64,000 nucleotides of DNA from Winogradskyella immobilis (GTDB taxonomy: Bacteria; Bacteroidota; Bacteroidia; Flavobacteriales; Flavobacteriaceae): positions 1-64,000 of the forward strand of contig NZ_JAIQXX010000001.1 of the NCBI RefSeq assembly GCF_021887715.1, written 5' to 3'. This document shows positions 1-7,578 of this stretch, piece after piece. The stretch's first letter is position 1. Each line of letters begins with the position of its first letter. The translations under genes were made by a program, and so were the position numbers. The notes beneath the pieces were generated by a model. That model was not told where the DNA came from. It was given only the letters and a program-made list of their open reading frames with translations, and ran no database searches.

Positions 1-128
1 AAAAAAAAAAAATAGAGCCAACAAAAAAATGTAAGAAAAATTTGAAATTTTTCGAAAAAATTTTTAATTACGGAAAAACCGTAATTCATTGATTGTTAAA
101 GTATAAAATTTAACATTTTGTAATTTTG

Positions 129-245
129 TTAAATTAGCTTTTTAAATATTTTATAGCTTAAATTTTTACAGAGATAACAATTTTTTTCAGATATTTGTAA
201 AACACTATGACACCTTTCTGGGCAGATATAAAACTTCACCTTCAT
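129..245 (-). CDS. Short cysteine-containing reading frame, possibly a gene remnant
   Basis: This 38-codon ATG frame on the minus strand reads MKVKFYICPERCHSV and then has a second cysteine pair (CYLC), so it resembles a small zinc ribbon of CPxxC...CxxC type. Its 5' part lies within a 65-base segment that recurs at 1253-1317. In that second copy the same frame is stopped after MKMKF but continues after the stop as ICPECNHSV. The conserved Cys-containing reading suggests that both copies derive from a coding sequence. Function is unknown. It may be a decayed or duplicated gene fragment rather than an expressed protein. Confidence 0.25.
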   Translation of the reverse strand: MKVKFYICPERCHSVLQISEKNCYLCKNLSYKIFKKLI

Positions 246-265
246 TTCCTTATAAAGCGAGATCC
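201..265. repeat. 65-base direct repeat, left copy
   Basis: The segment beginning AACACTATGA and ending AAGCGAGATCC matches 1253-1317 at about 58 of 65 positions by hand alignment, in the same orientation. The two copies bracket the GLPGLI gene. Confidence 0.75.
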
Positions 266-429
266 TGAAGAATGAGTATGCATCTTTATCATTTTTGCCT
301 CTCGGCTATGTTCGAATAAACTTAAACAGCAACCTCTATATTAAATAGAAATAAAGATTTTTGCTCAACCAGATAAATCAACGGCAATTTATACTCAACT
401 TAAATATAACAATAAAGGATAAAGTAAAT

Positions 430-1143
430 TTAATTCTTATAGCTACCTCTATTTTTAAACTGTTTTTCAACTATAGCATTAAATTCCTCTTCTATAATAT
501 ATCTCCCATCTTTGGGCGATACAGTTGCTACAGAATTTGTTTTTAGAAATTCTATTTTTTTTAATGTTGTTAAAGTTCCGTTATTTTCTAATTGAAGAAC
601 CAGACCTGGTAACCCTCCATAACCGTCAGGACCGTATGGAAGTTTTATGCCTGGTGTATACCAAGCAGATACTTTTATGGAGTGCTTGCCTTCAGAATTT
701 TCAATAATACGAGTAGTGGTTGCTTTGTAACATACGTAATCGTTTATTTTAAGGGTATCGTTAGTTAATGTCCATTTTATATGATCTTTTGTAATTAAAT
801 AAGTATGCCCAGAAAATTCTTTTTTATGAATAGATGTTTTTGAATTTCTGTTAAAATAAATTATACCATCAAAACCTGCTATAGCATCCGTATAAGAATT
901 TACAACAAGATCACCTGATTTGTTTGGTGAATTTACTAGTTTATATGATGCATATGTTTTATTAAATGATAATTGATACTCTTGAGTCTCAAGTTGTTTT
1001 ATTGCTTGTTTCATATAATCATTAGTAGTGTCATCATTCTCAGTAAGTAATTGTTTTTGATAATAAGCATAACCATTTTGAGAATAGACAGTGTTAAAAG
1101 CGAGGATACTAATAAGAATAAGAAAGCCTGTATTTAATTTCAT
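430..1143 (-). CDS. GLPGLI family secreted protein
   Basis: This 237-residue protein begins with a signal peptide (MKLNTGFLILISILAF, ending near VYSQ) and is probably exported to the periplasm or envelope. At about residues 175-181 it carries GGLPGLV, the motif that names the GLPGLI (Porph_ging) family of Bacteroidota. The family is common in flavobacteria, has no established biochemical role, and often occurs near TonB-dependent receptors, which is not the case here. The protein looks complete, with ATG start and TAA stop. It stands alone, read away from hmgA, and lies between two copies of a 65-base direct repeat. Family assignment is firm; the role is unknown. Confidence 0.85.
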   Translation of the reverse strand: MKLNTGFLILISILAFNTVYSQNGYAYYQKQLLTENDDTTNDYMKQAIKQLETQEYQLSFNKTYASYKLVNSPNKSGDLVVNSYTDAIAGFDGIIYFNRNSKTSIHKKEFSGHTYLITKDHIKWTLTNDTLKINDYVCYKATTTRIIENSEGKHSIKVSAWYTPGIKLPYGPDGYGGLPGLVLQLENNGTLTTLKKIEFLKTNSVATVSPKDGRYIIEEEFNAIVEKQFKNRGSYKN

Positions 1144-1252
1144 AAAATGTTTTTTGAAACTCTAAGTTATAGATATTGCAATACAATAGTTTAAATTTTA
1201 ACATTTTGCATCAATTATTTTTGCCAATTCATAAAGAAATCCCCAACTTTGT

Positions 1253-1317
1253 AACACTATGATTGCATTCTGGGCAGATTTAAAACTTCATCTTCATTTC
1301 CTTATAAAGCGAAATCC
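1253..1317. repeat. 65-base direct repeat, right copy
   Basis: This is the second copy of the segment at 201-265, in the same orientation, with about seven mismatches. Read on the minus strand, it contains the start of a short Cys-containing frame that is stopped by TAA after five codons. Confidence 0.75.
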
Positions 1318-1352
1318 AGAATAGCTTTGCTATACTGAATCTGCCTGTGTTG

Positions 1353-1370
1353 TCCCGATAGCTATCGGGA
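1353..1370. repeat. Perfect 18-base palindrome, dispersed copy 1
   Basis: TCCCGATAGCTATCGGGA is its own reverse complement. An identical copy lies at 20424-20441 between two convergent genes, and a looser relative forms the loop of the terminator near 62428-62446. It resembles a REP-like intergenic palindrome. Confidence 0.8.
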
Positions 1371-1557
1371 TTGTTTCAGTATTTCAGTATCTCTCAATAT
1401 ATCTATTAAAATGGAAATCTCTTTATTTTCAGTATTTTAGTATAAATTAATTAAATGTCACTTTAATCGTGTCTGTGCCAACAACCAAGTGCAGTCGAAG
1501 AATAATTTCGTAAAACAGATCAACGATTAAACAGTTTAACAACTAAACATTAAAACA

Positions 1558-2715
1558 ATGCCATTTTATCATAAATTAGGTGAAATTCCACCAAAACGAC
1601 ATACACAATTTAAAAAACCAGACGGTAGTTTTTATTACGAGCAACTCTTTGGTACTATTGGTTTTGATGGTATGTCTACGAATAGCTATCATGAGCAACG
1701 TCCTACACAGGTTAAGGAGATAAAAAATCAATATAGCGTAGCGCCCAAAATTGCAAAAGCTAACAACATGCAATCTTATCGTTTGCATGGGTTTAAAGTA
1801 CAACCAGAAAACGATTATTTACAGAGTAGAAAAATAGTGTTATCTAATACCGATTGTAATATTATATTATCGGCGCCAAAATCTTCAACCGAAGACTATT
1901 TTTATAAAAATACTGATGCTGACGAGCTTATTTTTATACATAAAGGTTCGGGAAAACTGAGAACACACCTCGGAAATCTCAATTTTAAATATGGAGATTA
2001 TTTGGTTGTACCTAGAGGCATTATTTATAAGCTCGATTTTGATACGGAAGATAATCGTTTATTCATTGTAGAATCGTACAGACCAATTTATACACCAAAA
2101 CGTTATCGCAATTGGTTTGGTCAGTTGTTGGAACACTCTCCTTATTGTGAGCGCGATTTACGCCGACCACAAGAATTAGAAACATATAATGAATCTGGGG
2201 ATTTTTTAATTAAAATTAAAAAACAAGATGAGATTTTTGATATGGTTTATGCCTCGCACCCGTTTGATGTTGTGGGTTACGACGGTTACAATTATCCATA
2301 TGCGTTTTCAATCCATGATTTCGAACCTATTACAGGTCGCGTACATCAACCGCCGCCAGTACATCAAACCTTTGAAACAGATGCCTTTGTAATCTGTAGT
2401 TTTGTGCCACGTTTATACGATTATCATCCAAAAGCAGTTCCTGCTCCATATAACCATAGTAATATAGATAGTGATGAGGTGTTGTATTATGTCGATGGAG
2501 ATTTTATGAGTAGAAATGATATTGATGCCGGTCATATTTCATTGCATCCAGCAGGAATTCCTCATGGTCCGCATCCAGGAGCCATGGAACGAAGTATAGG
2601 TAAAGTTAAAACCAATGAACTAGCTGTTATGGTAGATACATTTAGGCCATTAAAGGTAACAGAAGAAGCCTTAAAAATAGCGGATAGTGATTATTATAAA
2701 TCGTGGTTAGAATAA
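1558..2715 (+). CDS. hmgA: Homogentisate 1,2-dioxygenase
   Basis: This cytosolic non-heme Fe(II) enzyme opens the ring of homogentisate to maleylacetoacetate, the third step of tyrosine degradation. The N-terminus (MPFYHKLGEIPPKRHTQF) and cupin-type core fit the bacterial HmgA family. C-terminal iron-site motifs are visible: DEVLYYVDGDF supplies the glutamate and HPAGIPHGPHPGA the histidines. At 385 residues it matches the shorter bacterial members. It is the first of a co-oriented group with hydroxyphenylpyruvate dioxygenase, which makes its substrate, separated from it by a four-helix-bundle gene. Fumarylacetoacetase and maleylacetoacetate isomerase are not in the window. Confidence 0.95.
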   Translation: MPFYHKLGEIPPKRHTQFKKPDGSFYYEQLFGTIGFDGMSTNSYHEQRPTQVKEIKNQYSVAPKIAKANNMQSYRLHGFKVQPENDYLQSRKIVLSNTDCNIILSAPKSSTEDYFYKNTDADELIFIHKGSGKLRTHLGNLNFKYGDYLVVPRGIIYKLDFDTEDNRLFIVESYRPIYTPKRYRNWFGQLLEHSPYCERDLRRPQELETYNESGDFLIKIKKQDEIFDMVYASHPFDVVGYDGYNYPYAFSIHDFEPITGRVHQPPPVHQTFETDAFVICSFVPRLYDYHPKAVPAPYNHSNIDSDEVLYYVDGDFMSRNDIDAGHISLHPAGIPHGPHPGAMERSIGKVKTNELAVMVDTFRPLKVTEEALKIADSDYYKSWLE

Positions 2716-2833
2716 TATTTCAAAAGAGAAACAAGAGATTAGAGAAGAGAAAATGAAACCGACATATTAGAAATAATTATTTTTTACCATCAAAGGTTAC
2801 ATGTGACAATTGAAAAATAATAAAAGTGAACAC

Positions 2834-3184
2834 ATGAAAAGACATAATTATAAGAATCTTAAAATTTGGAAACTAGGAATTGAGATTGTAGACGATGTAT
2901 TTAAAATCACGAATGGTTTTCCGAATGAAGAAAAGTTTGGATTAATATCTCAGATTAATCGATGCTCTGTGTCAATTCCAAGTAATATTGCAGAAGGATC
3001 GTCAAGAACCGATAAATCATTTTCACATTTTATTGATATTTCTCTAGGTTCATCATTTGAATTAGAAACGCAATTAATTATAGCAAATAAAAGAAATTAT
3101 ATAACAAAAGAACAATTACAAATAATTGGAGAGAAAATAACAGAATTTCAAAAAATGGCGATGAGTTTTCAAAATAAACTATAA
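2834..3184 (+). CDS. Four helix bundle protein (23S rRNA intervening-sequence family)
   Basis: The ATG at 2834 gives MKRHNYKNLKIWKLGIEIVDDVF; an in-frame TTG at 2810 is less likely. The conserved segments NLKIWKLG near the start, CSVSIPSNIAEGSSR in the middle and the LGSSFELETQL helix mark the TIGR02436/S23 family. Members were first found in intervening sequences of 23S rRNA genes and form pentameric four-helix bundles; no activity is known. It sits between two tyrosine-catabolism genes to which it has no known link. Purine-rich DNA before it and pyrimidine-rich DNA after it form an imperfect inverted repeat, which suggests a small inserted cassette. Confidence 0.88.
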   Translation: MKRHNYKNLKIWKLGIEIVDDVFKITNGFPNEEKFGLISQINRCSVSIPSNIAEGSSRTDKSFSHFIDISLGSSFELETQLIIANKRNYITKEQLQIIGEKITEFQKMAMSFQNKL

Positions 3185-3227
3185 GCTATCTTGTATCTGT
3201 TTTCTATCTTCTCTATTCTATAAAAAT

Positions 3228-4388
3228 ATGAGTAAACAAGTAAAATCAGTAGACTACGGATTAGAAAAAATATTCGAAGGAGCTCAAGATTTCTTACCGC
3301 TTTTAGGTACAGATTATGTTGAGTTCTATGTCGGTAATGCAAAGCAATCTGCTCACTTTTATAAAACCGCTTTCGGATTTCAATCTTACGCATATAGAGG
3401 CCTAGAAACGGGCTCTAAAGATGAGGTAAGTTATGTGTTAAAGCAAGACAAAATCCGAATCGTATTAACAACACCGCTAAATAGTACATCTCCAATAAAC
3501 GATCATATTGTTAAACATGGAGATGGAGTAAAAGTGGTAGCGCTTTGGGTCGAAGATGCAAAAAAAGCGTATGAAGAAACTACAAAACGTGGAGCAAAAT
3601 CATATATGGCACCTGTTGTAGAATCTGATGAGTATGGTGAAGTCGTAAGAGCTGGTATTTATACCTATGGAGAAACGGTGCATATGTTTGTAGAGCGCAA
3701 AAATTATAAAGGTATTTTTCTGCCAGGTTTTGTAGAGTGGAAAAGCGATTATAACCCAGAACCTGTAGGTCTTAAATATATCGATCATATGGTAGGTAAT
3801 GTTGGTTGGGGAGAAATGAATCAATGGGTAGATTGGTATGAGAAAGTTATGGGGTTTGTTAATTTCTTGTCCTTCGATGATAAACAAATTCATACCGAAT
3901 ATTCGGCTTTAATGAGTAAAGTAATGAGTAATGGTAATGGACGTATAAAATTTCCTATAAATGAACCTGCCAAAGCGGCAAAACGATCGCAAATAGAAGA
4001 ATATCTTGATTTTTATGAAGGACCAGGAGTACAACATTTAGCCGTGGCAACCGATGATATTATTAAAACCGTAGCACAACTTAAGGCAAGAGGTGTTGAG
4101 TTTTTACCGCCACCGCCACAAGCGTATTATGATGAAATACCAGGGCGTTTAGGAGCACATAGAGATATGATGAAAGAAGATATTAAAACACTCCAAAAAC
4201 TATCGATTTTAGTAGATGCTGATGAAGAAGGTTATTTATTACAAATCTTTACAAAACCAGTAGAAGATCGACCAACTCTATTTTTTGAAATTATTCAACG
4301 TATGGGTGCCAAAGGTTTCGGTGCAGGTAACTTTAAAGCCTTATTTGAATCCATAGAACGTGAACAACAAAAACGAGGAACATTATAA
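3228..4388 (+). CDS. hppD: 4-hydroxyphenylpyruvate dioxygenase
   Basis: This cytosolic Fe(II) dioxygenase converts 4-hydroxyphenylpyruvate to homogentisate, the substrate of the HmgA encoded upstream. It has two vicinal-oxygen-chelate (glyoxalase-like) halves. The N-terminal half starts around DYVEFYVGNAKQSAHFY. The C-terminal half carries the facial triad: His in YIDHMVGNVG, His in GVQHLAVATDD and Glu in LFFEIIQR. Its 386 residues are normal for the family. A strong terminator hairpin follows within 20 bases, so transcription of the tyrosine genes probably ends here. Confidence 0.96.
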   Translation: MSKQVKSVDYGLEKIFEGAQDFLPLLGTDYVEFYVGNAKQSAHFYKTAFGFQSYAYRGLETGSKDEVSYVLKQDKIRIVLTTPLNSTSPINDHIVKHGDGVKVVALWVEDAKKAYEETTKRGAKSYMAPVVESDEYGEVVRAGIYTYGETVHMFVERKNYKGIFLPGFVEWKSDYNPEPVGLKYIDHMVGNVGWGEMNQWVDWYEKVMGFVNFLSFDDKQIHTEYSALMSKVMSNGNGRIKFPINEPAKAAKRSQIEEYLDFYEGPGVQHLAVATDDIIKTVAQLKARGVEFLPPPPQAYYDEIPGRLGAHRDMMKEDIKTLQKLSILVDADEEGYLLQIFTKPVEDRPTLFFEIIQRMGAKGFGAGNFKALFESIEREQQKRGTL

Positions 4389-4399
4389 ATTAATTATAA

Positions 4400-4430
4400 A
4401 ATCACCATCATAATTTGATGGTGATTTTTC
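4400..4430 (+). terminator. Rho-independent terminator after hppD
   Basis: An 11-base-pair stem, AATCACCATCA at 4400-4410 with TGATGGTGATT at 4416-4426, closes a five-base loop and runs into T-rich sequence. It lies 11 bases after the hppD stop. Confidence 0.85.
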
Positions 4431-4496
4431 TTTTAATACTTTTGGAATAGTAATTGCAAATATATCTATAGAACAATAAAACAGTGATATAAAAGT

Positions 4497-4504
4497 TACA
4501 TTTG
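4497..4504 (+). promoter_or_regulatory. Possible -7 element for the DUF3108 gene
   Basis: TACATTTG matches the Bacteroidota TANNTTTG consensus. It lies 15 bases before the ATG at 4520 and overlaps the alternative TTG start at 4502, which argues for the ATG. I see no good TTG box at the usual upstream distance. Confidence 0.4.
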
Positions 4505-4519
4505 CAATACTATAATATT

Positions 4520-5302
4520 ATGAAAAAGCCCCTGTTTATACTTATTACTATTTTTAGCTTTCAAGTTAGTTTAGCTCAAAACAATTCTGCGTTTCAGGAC
4601 GGAGAATGGTTTAAATTTAAAATGAGTTATAGTGGTTGGTTAAAAGCAGGTAATGCTACGCTAACGGTTAACGAGACTCGTCTTGATGAGAGAGACGTTT
4701 ACCATGTTGTAGGGAAAGGATGGACAACTGGTGCTATAAAATGGTTTTTTAAGGTAGAAGACCTTTATGAAAGCTATTTCGATAAAAACTCTAATTTGCC
4801 TTATAAGTTTATTAGAAAAATTGATGAAGGCGGACACACCAAAGATATTGAGATTGTTTTTAATCAAGAAACTAGAGAAGCAAAAGTCAATAATAAAAAA
4901 CGAAAAAAAGTATCTACAATAGCAACCAAAGCTAATGTTCAAGATATGGTTTCTGCATTTTATTATTTGAGAAATAATTACGAAACGGATAAGATAGAAG
5001 TAGGAGATGAGGTAAAACTCAATATGTTTTTTGATGAAGAAAACTATTTGTTTAGACTCAAATTTTTAGGAAGGGAAACTATAAAAACAAAATTTGGACG
5101 TATAGAAACATTAAAATTTAGACCTTATGTTTTGGCAGGTAGAGTTTTTAAAGAACAAGAAAGTTTAACATTATGGGTAAGTGCAGATGAAAATAAAATT
5201 CCACTTAAAGTAAAAGCCGATTTAGCTGTTGGTTCACTAAGAGCCGACTTAGAAGCATTTAAAGGATTAAAGCATTCATTTAAGATAGTGGTAAAAAATT
5301 AA
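4520..5302 (+). CDS. DUF3108 domain-containing secreted protein
   Basis: The ATG at 4520 begins a signal peptide (MKKPLFILITIFSFQVSLAQ), so the protein acts in the periplasm or outer membrane. The remaining roughly 240 residues have the DUF3108 pattern: an opening FQDGEWFKFKMSYSGWLKAGNA, a central FKVEDLYESYFD and a late region ending LKVKADLAVGSLRADL. The family is predicted to be a beta-rich envelope fold without known activity. It follows the hppD terminator and precedes tryptophan dioxygenase by 35 bases, so the two may share a transcript. Nothing points to a role in amino-acid breakdown. Confidence 0.85.
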   Translation: MKKPLFILITIFSFQVSLAQNNSAFQDGEWFKFKMSYSGWLKAGNATLTVNETRLDERDVYHVVGKGWTTGAIKWFFKVEDLYESYFDKNSNLPYKFIRKIDEGGHTKDIEIVFNQETREAKVNNKKRKKVSTIATKANVQDMVSAFYYLRNNYETDKIEVGDEVKLNMFFDEENYLFRLKFLGRETIKTKFGRIETLKFRPYVLAGRVFKEQESLTLWVSADENKIPLKVKADLAVGSLRADLEAFKGLKHSFKIVVKN

Positions 5303-5337
5303 AACATTTATTTTAATATAAATAGATAAACAAAAAC

Positions 5338-6270
5338 ATGTCAGACCAACCAAAATATGATGACATCATTAAAGCACTTCAAGAGAAGTACATAAAAATA
5401 GATCAAGATACTGATGACCATTTATACGGTTTACTATATAGTAAGCCTATAACCTATTGGGATTATATTCAACCAGATGCCTTATTAAATTTACAAATAC
5501 AACGTACTACATTACCAGATGAGATGGTATTTATCTGTTACCATCAAATTAACGAGTTAATTTTTAAGATGATTCTTTGGGAAATTAGTCAGGTTGCAGA
5601 AAAAGAAGAGTTAACGGTCACGTTTTTTGAAAGTAAAATAATGCGTATATCGCGCTATTTCGATATGTTAACAACCTCTTTTAATATTATGCGAGAAGGT
5701 ATGGAGGTAGAACAGTATATGAAATTTAGGTATACATTAACACCAGCAAGTGGTTTTCAAAGTGCACAATATCGTTTAATTGAATTTGCATCTACAGAAT
5801 TGATTAATCTTATAGATTATAGGTTTAGAGAAAATATCAATAGAGATACTCCATTTACGCATGCCTTTGAGCATTTGTATTGGCAAGCAGCAGGAAAAGA
5901 TCATAAAACAGGAAAAAAATCAACACTTTTAGTTAATTTTGAAGATAGGTACAAAGGGGATTTTTTAAAGTTCATGGAAACCTACAATACTAAAAATTTA
6001 TGGACGCGTTTTAAAGAATTACCTGAAGAAGATCAAAAAGATGCAGATTTAGTAAAGTCCATGCGTCATTACGATTATACAGTAAATGTAACCTGGGTAA
6101 TGGCACATTACAATGCGGCTAAACATTATATAGAAAGTGGCATAGGTGATGGTGAAGCTACAGGAGGAAGCGATTGGAAAAAATACATGCATCCTAAGTA
6201 TCAAAAACGTATTTTCTTTCCAGATTTATGGACAAAAGAAGAATTAAATAATTGGGGAAATAATATATAA
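5338..6270 (+). CDS. kynA: Tryptophan 2,3-dioxygenase
   Basis: This heme enzyme oxidises L-tryptophan to N-formylkynurenine, the first step of the kynurenine pathway. Family landmarks are the N-terminal LTYWDYIQ-like segment (ITYWDYIQPDALLNLQ), FICYHQINELIFKMILWEI with the substrate-contacting His, RYFDMLTTSFNIM, and the C-terminal MAHYNAAKHYI with the probable heme His, followed by the ATGGSDW loop. Its 310 residues are close to the family length. No other kynurenine-pathway gene lies nearby. It ends nine bases before an M23 peptidase gene, so the two may be co-transcribed. Confidence 0.93.
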   Translation: MSDQPKYDDIIKALQEKYIKIDQDTDDHLYGLLYSKPITYWDYIQPDALLNLQIQRTTLPDEMVFICYHQINELIFKMILWEISQVAEKEELTVTFFESKIMRISRYFDMLTTSFNIMREGMEVEQYMKFRYTLTPASGFQSAQYRLIEFASTELINLIDYRFRENINRDTPFTHAFEHLYWQAAGKDHKTGKKSTLLVNFEDRYKGDFLKFMETYNTKNLWTRFKELPEEDQKDADLVKSMRHYDYTVNVTWVMAHYNAAKHYIESGIGDGEATGGSDWKKYMHPKYQKRIFFPDLWTKEELNNWGNNI

Positions 6271-6279
6271 ATACTGCTA

Positions 6280-7578
6280 ATGCGAATAGAAAAATTAATA
6301 GCACTTGTATTAATAACATTAAGCCTAAGCGCTTGTAAAAGTGATAAAGCTAATGAAGAAGAAATTCAGATTGCTGCGATAGAACAAATCAAAGAACAAA
6401 AAGAATTTGGATTTAACTTAAATGATTATACCGTTAAAAGAGATACAATAAAACAAGGAGACAGCTTTGGGGAGATTTTAGAAAGAAATAGAATCGGTTA
6501 TCCCAAAATTTTTCAAATCGCTGAAAAAACAAAAGATTCATTCGATATAAGAAAATTACAAGCAGGCAAACCTTATACATTGTTATGCTCTAAAGACAGT
6601 CTTCAAGAACCAAAATGTTTTATATATCAACCTAACAAAGAAGAGTATGTAGTTATAAATTTTCAAGATTCTATTCATGCTTATACCGAAAAGAAACCCA
6701 TTACCTATGTAGAACGCACAGCGTCTGGTGTTATTCCTCAAGGAAGTGGTATTTCTTTAGTTTTAGAAGAGAAAGGCTTAAGTCAGCAACTTGCATTTAA
6801 AATGGCAGACGAAATTTATGCATGGACTATAGATTTTAACCGTTTGCAACCAGGAGATCGATTTAAAGTCATATACACTGATAAGTATATTGATGACAGC
6901 GTATATGTTGGAGTTGATAATATTAAGGCTGCTTATTTTGAACATAATAAAGAACCGATTTACGCTTTTCAATTTGAAACAGATAGTATTAACGGAATTA
7001 TAGACTATTTTAATGATGAAGCTAAGAACCTAAGACGTGCATTTTTAAAATCGCCTTTAAAGTTTGGTAGACTTTCTTCAAGGTATAATTTAAAGCGAAG
7101 AATTGCGCATTACGGCTATAGAGTTAAAGCACATAGAGGTACCGATTTTGCGGCACCAAATGGCACGCCTATAATGGCAACAGCTAATGGTACAGTTACA
7201 AAATCATCGTATACAAGAGGTAATGGTAAGTATGTCAAAATTAGGCATAATGCAACCTATGAAACTCAGTATTTGCATATGTCTACGAGAAAAGTAAAAG
7301 TTGGTGATTTTGTGAAACAAGGTGATATTATAGGTTTAGTGGGTAATACAGGAAGCTCAGCAGGTAATCATGTTTGTTATCGTTTTTGGAAAAATGGAAT
7401 ACAAGTAGATCCGTTTAAGCAGAAATTACCAGAAGCAAAACCAATTTCAGAAACACTAAAGGCAAAATTTTTAGATTATAAAGTTGCTGTTAAATTACAA
7501 TTAGATGCTGTTTCTTTTGATGAAGGTATAATTACAGAACCAAATCTTGAAACCGAAATAACTCCAGAGATACAATAA
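6280..7578 (+). CDS. M23 family peptidase-like lipoprotein with altered zinc site
   Basis: The N-terminus (MRIEKLIALVLITLSLSACKS) has a lipobox, so this is an envelope lipoprotein. A roughly 240-residue N-terminal part precedes a LytM/M23 domain at about residues 255-385, a family that cuts peptidoglycan peptide cross-links. His285 and Asp289 (HRGTD) fit two zinc ligands. The final motif, normally HxH, is here H364-V-C366, so Cys replaces the third zinc-ligand His. It could be a peptidase with a changed metal site or a non-catalytic activator of the EnvC/NlpD kind. Its stop overlaps the pgi start by one base (TAATG), which indicates co-transcription and translational coupling. Confidence 0.88.
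   Translation: MRIEKLIALVLITLSLSACKSDKANEEEIQIAAIEQIKEQKEFGFNLNDYTVKRDTIKQGDSFGEILERNRIGYPKIFQIAEKTKDSFDIRKLQAGKPYTLLCSKDSLQEPKCFIYQPNKEEYVVINFQDSIHAYTEKKPITYVERTASGVIPQGSGISLVLEEKGLSQQLAFKMADEIYAWTIDFNRLQPGDRFKVIYTDKYIDDSVYVGVDNIKAAYFEHNKEPIYAFQFETDSINGIIDYFNDEAKNLRRAFLKSPLKFGRLSSRYNLKRRIAHYGYRVKAHRGTDFAAPNGTPIMATANGTVTKSSYTRGNGKYVKIRHNATYETQYLHMSTRKVKVGDFVKQGDIIGLVGNTGSSAGNHVCYRFWKNGIQVDPFKQKLPEAKPISETLKAKFLDYKVAVKLQLDAVSFDEGIITEPNLETEITPEIQ

Larger units (their letters stand above)
1..428. other. AT-rich flank without a convincing full gene
   Basis: The first bases are a poly-A run and the stretch is strongly AT-rich. It holds one copy of a 65-base repeat (201-265) and a 38-codon minus-strand reading frame (129-245), both listed separately. 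I see no RNA gene, terminator or larger reading frame here. Confidence 0.6.
1144..1557. other. Intergenic region with several dispersed repeats
   Basis: The 414 bases between the divergent GLPGLI and hmgA genes hold the right copy of the 65-base repeat (1253-1317), the palindrome at 1353-1370, and a partial GTGCAGTCGAAG element (1489-1500) of a family also seen near 37.8, 62.5 and 63.7 kb. I see no coding frame that I would call and no clear TANNTTTG promoter for hmgA. Confidence 0.6.

Noticed and set aside
3600-3893. 97-codon frame antisense to hppD
   Set aside because: It runs opposite a well-conserved enzyme gene, with no promoter and no recognisable product.
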